DNA of 11,219 nucleotides. It comes from Pseudomonadota bacterium. GTDB taxonomy: Bacteria > Pseudomonadota > Alphaproteobacteria > Acetobacterales > Acetobacteraceae. The first letter of the stretch is position 1; each line of letters starts with the position of its first letter. Below, in pieces: positions 6,287-11,219 of the stretch. The stretch lies in NCBI GenBank assembly GCA_021808185.1, contig JAKBCB010000078.1:1-11219 (forward strand), given 5' to 3'. A model generated the notes under the pieces. The model had not been told where the DNA came from, made no database searches, and was given only the letters and a program-made list of their open reading frames with translations. The position numbers and the translations under genes were made by a program.

Positions 6287-7057
6287 GTGACCGAGACCGA
6301 CCCGCCCGCCGCCACTGTCATCAACGAGGCCGGTGCCTCGCCGGTTGTGCTGCTGTGCGAACATGCGTCCAACCATATCCCGCCGCGCTATGCGCGGCTG
6401 GGTCTGGCGGAGGCCGATCTGGCGCGGCACATCGCCTACGACATCGGCGCCCTCCCGGTTGCGCGGCATCTGTCGCGGCGGCTCGACGCGGTGCTGGTGC
6501 ATTCCGGCTATTCCCGGCTCCTGATCGACTGCAACCGGCCGCTGGCGGCACCGAGCAGCATTCCGGAGCGGAGCGAGGACACCGCCATTCCGGGCAATAT
6601 CGGCATCGACGCGGCGGAGCGGGCGCGACGCGACGCACTGTTCTTCGCGCCGTTCCGCGAGCGCGTCGCCACGCTGCTCGACGCGCGGCTGCGCGCGGGG
6701 CAGCCCACGCTGCTCATCGGCATGCACAGTTTCACCCCGGTCTATCTCGGCGTTTCGCGCATCTGGCACGCGGGGATGCTGTATGGGCGGGCACACAATC
6801 TGGGCCGCGCGATGATCGCGGGCTTGCGGGCGAGCGATCCCGCCCTGGTCGTGGGCGACAACGAGCCTTATCGCGTCACCGAGGAAGGCGACTACACGGT
6901 GCCGCACCAGGGCGATGCGCGCGGTATTCCGACCGCGTTGATCGAGGTGCGGCAGGATCTGATCGGGCACGCGGACGGGCAGGAGGCGTGGGGCGAGCGT
7001 CTTGCCGGCGTGCTCGCCGCCATCGCGGCCGACGTGGTGACCGTGCGGGAACGGTAG
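6287..7057 (+). CDS. N-formylglutamate amidohydrolase family protein (HutG/FGase-like)
   Basis: This is a 256-residue protein of the N-formylglutamate amidohydrolase family (Pfam FGase), within the usual 250-290. Visible hallmarks are LLCEHASNHIP (residues 22-32) with Glu25-His26, LLIDCNRP (78-85) with Asp81, GMHSFTPV (about 145-152) with His147, GDNEPY, and IEVRQDLI (219-226) with Glu220. The acidic and histidine residues are consistent with a metal-dependent amidohydrolase. HutG of this family cleaves N-formyl-L-glutamate to glutamate and formate in histidine degradation. No other hut gene (hutH, hutU, hutI, hutF) is in the window, so a histidine role has no local support. It sits after a glutamylating-type ligase, so it may act on an N-formyl or gamma-glutamyl adduct in the pathway. 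The start is GTG at 6287, 11 bases after the ligase stop. Family sure, substrate open. Confidence 0.88.
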   Translation: MTETDPPAATVINEAGASPVVLLCEHASNHIPPRYARLGLAEADLARHIAYDIGALPVARHLSRRLDAVLVHSGYSRLLIDCNRPLAAPSSIPERSEDTAIPGNIGIDAAERARRDALFFAPFRERVATLLDARLRAGQPTLLIGMHSFTPVYLGVSRIWHAGMLYGRAHNLGRAMIAGLRASDPALVVGDNEPYRVTEEGDYTVPHQGDARGIPTALIEVRQDLIGHADGQEAWGERLAGVLAAIAADVVTVRER

Positions 7058-7060
7058 GGA

Positions 7061-8380
7061 ATGGCGGTGACGGCGGAAGCGGTCGCGGCGGTCCGGGCCG
7101 AGTTGGAGCGCGAGGAAGCGTTCCTGCTCGACCTTACGCAACAGCTTGTCCGCATCCCCACCGTCAACCCGAAATTCGAAGCCAGCATCGCGCTGAATCA
7201 CGAAGCCGACCTGCAACACTATCTGCGCATGGTGCTGGACGGGTTCGGGATGCGCACCGAGAGCTACGACGTGTTTCCCGGCCAGCCAAACCTGATCGGC
7301 ACCATGCCCGGCGACGACGCGCGCAGCCTGATCCTGTGCGGCCATGTCGATGTGGTGCCGGTCGGCGACCGCAAGAAATGGAGTGTCGATCCATTCGGCG
7401 GCGAAATCCGTGGTCGGCGGCTGTACGGCCGGGGCGCGCTCGACATGAAATCCGGTCTCGCCGCCAATGTCGCGGTCGCACGCGCGATCAAGCGCGCGGG
7501 TGTGGCGTTGCGGGGGCGGTTGGAGATCCACGCCGTCGTCGATGAGGAAGCCGGCGGCTTCGGCGCGCGCGACATCATCGAGCGTGGACGACGCGCGGCC
7601 GGCGTGATCGTGACCGAGCCGTCATGGCAGGCGCTGATGCCGGCAGAGGGCGGGCTTGAGTGGGTGCGGGTGACGATCCGTGGTCGCAACGCGCATTCCG
7701 CATGGCGGTACAACGAGATCTTTCCGCAAGCCGACACGGCGGAGCGGTTGGAGCCAGGCGTGAACGCGCTGGAGATCGCGGTGCGCTTCGTCGCCGCCGT
7801 GCAGCAACTGGAGCGCGACTGGACCACGCGCAAGCGTGCGCATCCGCTGCTGCCGCCGGGCGTGAACACCATTCATCCGGGCGTGATGGTGTGCGGCGCC
7901 GGCCTCGGCGCGAACGGGCTGCCGCAATTATTGAGCAACCCCGCGATCATCCCCGATGTCGCGGTGATCGATTTCGACCTCAAGTTCCTTCCGAATGAGA
8001 CATCGGCGGACATTCGCCGCGAATTCGCGGCGTTCGTGCACGCCTTCGCGCAACAGGACAGTTGGCTGCGCGAACATCCGCCGTCGGTGCAATGGGATCT
8101 GTACGGCCTGCACTTCCCGCCGCTGAACACGCCGCTGGGGCACGGTCTCGTGCGTGCCATTATGGATGCGCGCGCGGCGCGGGGCGAGGACACCGAGATC
8201 CGGGGCTTTACGGCGGTGTGCGACGCCGCCCACTACGCGGGCGTAGGGATTCCGGGCGTGATCTATGGCCCCGGCGGCGACGGCTTCCACGGGCCGGACG
8301 AATATGTGGACCTGGATTCGCTCAAGGCCGTGACACAGACCTTGGCGGCGGCCACGTTGGGCTGGTGCGGCGTGCGGTAG
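7061..8380 (+). CDS. M20 family ArgE/DapE-type deacylase
   Basis: This is a 439-residue M20 metallo-amidohydrolase, longer than the ArgE-like enzyme in the same operon and only distantly similar to it. The zinc-site motifs are intact: CGHVDVVP with His95 and Asp97; YGRGALDMKSG with Asp128; VDEEAGGFGA with Glu162 and Glu163; TEPS with Glu186; and DGFHGPDEYV near the end with His410. The dimerisation-domain histidine is in NAHSAW (His212). The extra length is mainly in the middle domain (about residues 213-300), as in the ArgE/DapE-related deacylases of proteobacteria. Such enzymes remove acyl groups from amino acids or diamino acids. It follows the previous gene by three bases and closes the six-gene operon. 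The ATG at 7061 has GGGA directly against it, so a GTG at 7067, six bases after AGGGA, is an equally possible start that shortens the protein by two residues. The substrate is not readable. Confidence 0.88.
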   Translation: MAVTAEAVAAVRAELEREEAFLLDLTQQLVRIPTVNPKFEASIALNHEADLQHYLRMVLDGFGMRTESYDVFPGQPNLIGTMPGDDARSLILCGHVDVVPVGDRKKWSVDPFGGEIRGRRLYGRGALDMKSGLAANVAVARAIKRAGVALRGRLEIHAVVDEEAGGFGARDIIERGRRAAGVIVTEPSWQALMPAEGGLEWVRVTIRGRNAHSAWRYNEIFPQADTAERLEPGVNALEIAVRFVAAVQQLERDWTTRKRAHPLLPPGVNTIHPGVMVCGAGLGANGLPQLLSNPAIIPDVAVIDFDLKFLPNETSADIRREFAAFVHAFAQQDSWLREHPPSVQWDLYGLHFPPLNTPLGHGLVRAIMDARAARGEDTEIRGFTAVCDAAHYAGVGIPGVIYGPGGDGFHGPDEYVDLDSLKAVTQTLAAATLGWCGVR

Positions 8381-8401
8381 CGCCTACAGCCCGACCAGCC
8401 C
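8359..8401. terminator. Inverted repeat between convergent stops, possible two-way terminator
   Basis: GGGCTGGT (8359-8366) and ACCAGCCC (8394-8401) form a perfect 8-bp inverted repeat. Inside it a small GTAG-CGC-CTAC hairpin (8377-8387) covers both stop codons. The repeat overlaps the ends of the M20 deacylase and ftsY genes, which are only three bases apart. There is no T tract, so a terminator role rests on position and symmetry alone. Confidence 0.3.
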
Positions 8402-9301
8402 GCGCGCGTACTCCACCGGATCGAATGGCCGCAGATCGCCCGCCTGCTCGCCGACACCGACGAAATGCACCGGCAGTTTGAATTCCTCGGCCAACGCCAC
8501 CACGATGCCGCCGCGCGCGCTGCCGTCGAGCTTGGTCACGACGAGGCCGCTGACATCGACCATGTCCTTGAACACATCCACTTGTTGCAGCGCGTTCTGG
8601 CCCGTGGTGGCATCCAGCACCAGCAGCACCGAATGCGGCGCCGACGGGTCCTTCTTGCGGATCACGCGGATGATCTTTTGCAGTTCTTCCATCAGTGCGG
8701 TCTTGTTGTGCAGCCGCCCGGCAGTGTCGATCAGCAGCACGTCCGCCGCCTCGGCCTGCGCGCGCGCGAGCGCGTCGAACGCGAGGCCCGCCGAGTCCGT
8801 GTTGGCGGGGCCGCAGATCACCGGGGCGCCGGTACGGTTGCCCCAAATCTGGAGCTGTTCGACGGCGGCGGCGCGGAACGTGTCGCCCGCGACCAGCATC
8901 GCACGAATGCCCTGCTCGCGGTATTGCTGCGCCATCTTGCCGATGGTGGTGGTCTTGCCGGTCCCGTTGACGCCCACCATCAGCACCACATGCGGCTTCA
9001 GCGCCCGGTTCAACTCGAACGGGATCGCGACGGGGGCAAGAATCTTCGCGATCTCGTCGGCGAGCGCGTGCTTGACCTCGTCGTCGGTCACTTCGCGGCC
9101 GAAGCGGGTACGGCGGAACTCGGCGATGATTCGGGCGGCCACGGCGGTGCCGAGGTCGCCCGCGACCAGCAGATCCTCCAGATCCTGCAACGCCTCGTCG
9201 TCGAGCTTGCGCTTGACGAAGACCGCGCCGATCGACTCGGAAATCTTCGCGGTGCTGCGCGCCAGCCCCTGCTTCAGCCGGGAGAGAAAGCCGAGTGCCA
9301 T
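8384..9301 (-). CDS. ftsY: Signal recognition particle receptor FtsY
   Basis: FtsY is the membrane-associated GTPase that receives SRP-ribosome complexes and passes inner-membrane proteins to the Sec translocon. The 305 residues hold a helical N domain (about 1-95) and a full SRP-type G domain: P-loop GVNGTGKT (110-117), DTFRAAA (140-146), DTAGRL (192-197), TKLDG (256-260), and the closing GVGEQAGDLRPFDP (282-295). The acidic A domain that makes E. coli FtsY about 500 residues long is nearly absent, as in many alphaproteobacteria; the first 20 residues are basic and partly amphipathic (FLSRLKQGLARSTAKI) and may serve for membrane contact. The ATG at 9301 overlaps the mtaB stop by one base (TGATG), so translation is probably coupled. 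It is the last gene of the dapF–mtaB–ftsY run and ends three bases from the convergent deacylase gene. Confidence 0.97.
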   Translation of the reverse strand: MALGFLSRLKQGLARSTAKISESIGAVFVKRKLDDEALQDLEDLLVAGDLGTAVAARIIAEFRRTRFGREVTDDEVKHALADEIAKILAPVAIPFELNRALKPHVVLMVGVNGTGKTTTIGKMAQQYREQGIRAMLVAGDTFRAAAVEQLQIWGNRTGAPVICGPANTDSAGLAFDALARAQAEAADVLLIDTAGRLHNKTALMEELQKIIRVIRKKDPSAPHSVLLVLDATTGQNALQQVDVFKDMVDVSGLVVTKLDGSARGGIVVALAEEFKLPVHFVGVGEQAGDLRPFDPVEYARGLVGL

Positions 9302-10524
9302 CAGGCCGCCTCCGCCAGCAAGCCATCATCGTTCGCGCTGATGACGCGCGCGCGCAGCAGCGTGCCCGCCGCCGCCGCGATGCGGACGGGGACAAAATGT
9401 TCAGTGTGGCCGGTGGCATCGGTCTCGGCCAGAACGGACACCTCGCGCCCGATCTGGGCGGCGAAGAAATGTCGCGCATTCTCAGCCCCGGCGGCGCGCA
9501 ACTGGGCGGCGCGATCGCGTCGCACCGGCACCGGGACGGCGGGCATGCGCGCGGCGGGCGCGCCGGGGCGTTCGCTGTAGGGAAACACATGCACGAACGG
9601 AATTTCTGCCTCGCGCACGAACGCCAGGGTTTGCGCGAACAAGTCATCCGTCTCGGTCGGGAAGCCGGCAATAAGGTCCGCGCCAATGGCGATGCCGGGA
9701 CGCACCGCGCGGGCGCGCGCGATAACGGCGAGCGCATCCGCGCGCAGATGCCGCCGGCGCATCCGCTTGAGGATCAGGTCGGCCCCGGCCTGCACCGACA
9801 GGTGCAGATGCGGCAGGAGCCTCTCTTCGGAACCGATCAGCCGCCACAAATCCGCGTCGATCGCGGCCGGGTCGAGGGATGAGAGCCGCAACCGGGGAAG
9901 TTCGGGCACAAGAGCAAGAAGCCGGCGCACCATCTGCCCGAGCGTCGGCGCGCCCGGCAGATCCGGGCCGTAGCTGGCGATATCGACGCCGGTCAGCACG
10001 ACCTCGCGAAAGCCGTGGGCGACCAGCGCCCGCACCTGCTCGACGACCGAGCCGACAGGCACGCTGCGGTTGGGGCCGCGGCCGAAGGGGATGACACAGA
10101 ATGTGCAGCGGTGGTCGCAGCCTTGCTGGACCTGCACGAAGGCGCGCGCGCGGCCCGCGAACTCCGTCACCAGATGCGCCGCTGTCTCCCTGGCCAGCAT
10201 GATGTCCGACACGGCCGAGCCGGCGCCTGCCGCCCAGCTGTCCGCCTGGAGCTTTTCGACATTGCCGAGCACGCGCGAGACGCCCGGCAGCGCCGCCCAC
10301 GACTCCGGCGCGATCTGCGCGGCACAGCCGGTGACGACGATCTTCGCGTCCGGGTTCTCGCGATGTGCGCGGCGGATGGCCTGCCGCGCCTGCCGCTCCG
10401 CCTCGGCCGTCACCGCGCAGGTGTTGACGATGATGGTGTCGGTAAGGGCCGCGGCGTGGCCGCGCATCACCTCGCTCTCATACGTGTTCAGCCGGCAGCC
10501 GAAGGTGAGCAGTTGCACGCTCAT
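9301..10524 (-). CDS. mtaB: tRNA t6A37 methylthiotransferase MtaB
   Basis: This radical-SAM methylthiotransferase adds a 2-methylthio group to N6-threonylcarbamoyladenosine at position 37 of tRNAs that read ANN codons. The 407 residues show the three-domain plan. The N-terminal UPF0004 domain has the three cluster cysteines Cys10 (TFGCRLN), Cys36 (NTCAVT) and Cys67 (VTGCAAQ). The radical SAM domain has CDHRCTFC with Cys136, Cys140 and Cys143. A C-terminal TRAM-like segment follows (about 350-400, including GHTEHFVPVRI). The TFGCRLNTYES and CxVTxEAxRQ patterns favour MtaB over MiaB and RimO. The ATG at 10524 overlaps the dapF stop by four bases (ATGA) and puts the conserved strand at residue 2; a farther in-frame ATG at 10608 lies inside dapF and adds only unrelated sequence. 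It shares the operon with ftsY and dapF. Confidence 0.94.
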   Translation of the reverse strand: MSVQLLTFGCRLNTYESEVMRGHAAALTDTIIVNTCAVTAEAERQARQAIRRAHRENPDAKIVVTGCAAQIAPESWAALPGVSRVLGNVEKLQADSWAAGAGSAVSDIMLARETAAHLVTEFAGRARAFVQVQQGCDHRCTFCVIPFGRGPNRSVPVGSVVEQVRALVAHGFREVVLTGVDIASYGPDLPGAPTLGQMVRRLLALVPELPRLRLSSLDPAAIDADLWRLIGSEERLLPHLHLSVQAGADLILKRMRRRHLRADALAVIARARAVRPGIAIGADLIAGFPTETDDLFAQTLAFVREAEIPFVHVFPYSERPGAPAARMPAVPVPVRRDRAAQLRAAGAENARHFFAAQIGREVSVLAETDATGHTEHFVPVRIAAAAGTLLRARVISANDDGLLAEAA

Positions 10525-11219
10525 GCCGGATACGCCGCGAGGTCGATCTGGCCACGGAACGCGAGCGCCGTCGGGCCGGTCATCAGCACGTGCCCGTCCT
10601 CCCGCCATGCGATCTCGAGTTCGCCGCCATCGACGATGACGCTGGCCCGCCGCCCCGCCAGCCCGCGCCGGGCCGCGTTGACCAGGGTGGCGCAGGCGCC
10701 GGAGCCGCAGGCGAGGGTCAGGCCCGCGCTGCGTTCCCAGATGCGCACGCGGATACGATCTGGGGCGAGGATGTGCGCGAAGCCGATATTGGCGCGCTCG
10801 GGGAACACGGCCGCGTGTTCCAGCGCCGGCCCCAGTGTCGCGATGTCGATCGCCGCGAGGTCATCGACGAAGAACGTCGCGTGCGGGTTGCCCATCGAGC
10901 ACGCCGCCGGGTCGCGCACCGGACCCATGGCCAGATCGAGGTGCAGCGTGTCCGCGGGTCCGGCGAGCGGCACGTCCCGCCAGCCCAGACGTGCCGGGCC
11001 CATGTCCACCTGAATACGCCCGTCCGCAAGCACCTCGGAAGGGAGCAGGCCCGAGATGGTCTGGATGGTCTGGAGCGGCCGGCCGGTCTGCTCGTGCAGC
11101 AGGCGCACGACGCAGCGCGTGGCATTGCCGCAGGCGCCTGCCTCGCCGCCGTCAGGGTTGCGGATGCGCATGAAGGCGTCGGCATTGGAGCCGGGCGGCG
11201 GGGGCTCGATGACGATGAA
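10521..11219 (-). CDS. dapF: Diaminopimelate epimerase DapF (5' end beyond the window)
   Basis: DapF interconverts LL- and meso-diaminopimelate in the cytoplasm, the next-to-last step to lysine and the source of the peptidoglycan cross-linking residue. It uses two cysteines and no cofactor. Both catalytic cysteine motifs are present: GACGNATRC (first Cys codon at 11130-11132) and LACGSGACAT. The conserved SMGNPHATFFVDD and NIGFAHI segments lie between them, giving the two-lobed repeat fold. The frame is open to the right edge, where FIVIE continues the start of lobe one, so 232 residues are visible of about 275-280. An internal ATG at 11171 lies after conserved residues and is not the start. 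It is the first visible gene of the leftward operon with mtaB and ftsY and overlaps mtaB by four bases. Nothing looks damaged. Confidence 0.95.
   Translation of the reverse strand, partial: FIVIEPPPPGSNADAFMRIRNPDGGEAGACGNATRCVVRLLHEQTGRPLQTIQTISGLLPSEVLADGRIQVDMGPARLGWRDVPLAGPADTLHLDLAMGPVRDPAACSMGNPHATFFVDDLAAIDIATLGPALEHAAVFPERANIGFAHILAPDRIRVRIWERSAGLTLACGSGACATLVNAARRGLAGRRASVIVDGGELEIAWREDGHVLMTGPTALAFRGQIDLAAYPA

Noticed and set aside
6257..7531. 424-codon open frame on the minus strand across two operon genes
   Set aside because: It crosses the boundary of two well-supported plus-strand genes, has low-complexity composition and lacks recognisable domains.
2304..8380. Ectoine or creatinine degradation operon
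   Set aside because: No DoeA-like ectoine hydrolase, creatininase or creatinase family member is present. The shared families (M20, cysteine hydrolase, aminotransferase) are too general to support either.
8465..9580. 371-codon open frame on the plus strand opposite ftsY and mtaB
   Set aside because: The opposite strand carries all FtsY GTPase motifs and the end of MtaB. The plus-strand product is His/Arg/Ala-rich and matches nothing.
10525..10608. Upstream in-frame ATG for mtaB
   Set aside because: It lies inside dapF and adds 28 residues with no relation to the methylthiotransferase N-terminus. The ATG at 10524 gives the expected MSVQLLTFGCRLN start.
1..11219. Mobile element, CRISPR array, RNA gene or toxin-antitoxin module
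   Set aside because: No transposase or integrase motifs, no regularly spaced repeats, no tRNA- or rRNA-like sequence and no small paired genes were seen. Base composition is uniform along the window.

Overview
The window is GC-rich bacterial chromosome, coded almost edge to edge. Two features point to an alphaproteobacterium: the protein families present, and the run dapF–mtaB–ftsY with stop/start overlaps. A member of the Rhodospirillales/Acetobacteraceae is plausible, but that is an inference from gene order and composition. I see no rRNA, tRNA, CRISPR array, insertion sequence or phage gene.

Layout. (1) 2-972, + strand: the end of an LrgA/CidA-type membrane protein, followed by a complete LrgB/CidB-type protein with a one-base TAATG overlap. 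(2) 979-2187, - strand: a PLP-dependent fold-type I aminotransferase, convergent with lrgB and only six bases from it. (3) 2188-2303: a 116-bp divergent control region. (4) 2304-8380, + strand: six tightly packed genes. They encode an alpha/beta hydrolase, an ArgE-like M20 deacylase, an isochorismatase-family cysteine hydrolase, a glutamine-synthetase-fold ligase, an N-formylglutamate-amidohydrolase-family protein and a second M20 (ArgE/DapE) deacylase. Gaps run from a 4-base overlap to 11 bases, so this is almost certainly one transcript. (5) 8384-11219, - strand: a housekeeping operon read right to left, with dapF (cut by the window edge), mtaB and ftsY, each overlapping the next by a few bases.

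The six-gene operon with its divergent aminotransferase is the main point of interest. Nearly every enzyme makes or breaks an amide or related C-N bond: two N-deacylases, one cysteine amidohydrolase, one alpha/beta hydrolase, one formylglutamate-type amidohydrolase, and one ATP-dependent ligase that looks built to glutamylate an amine rather than ammonia. An aminotransferase would pass on the nitrogen. This fits a catabolic route for an N-acylated, N-carbamoylated or amine-bearing nitrogen compound, but the substrate cannot be read from the sequence. No transporter or regulator of the route lies inside the window. The dapF–mtaB–ftsY operon covers lysine/peptidoglycan precursor supply, tRNA modification and membrane-protein targeting, and is unrelated to the catabolic genes.
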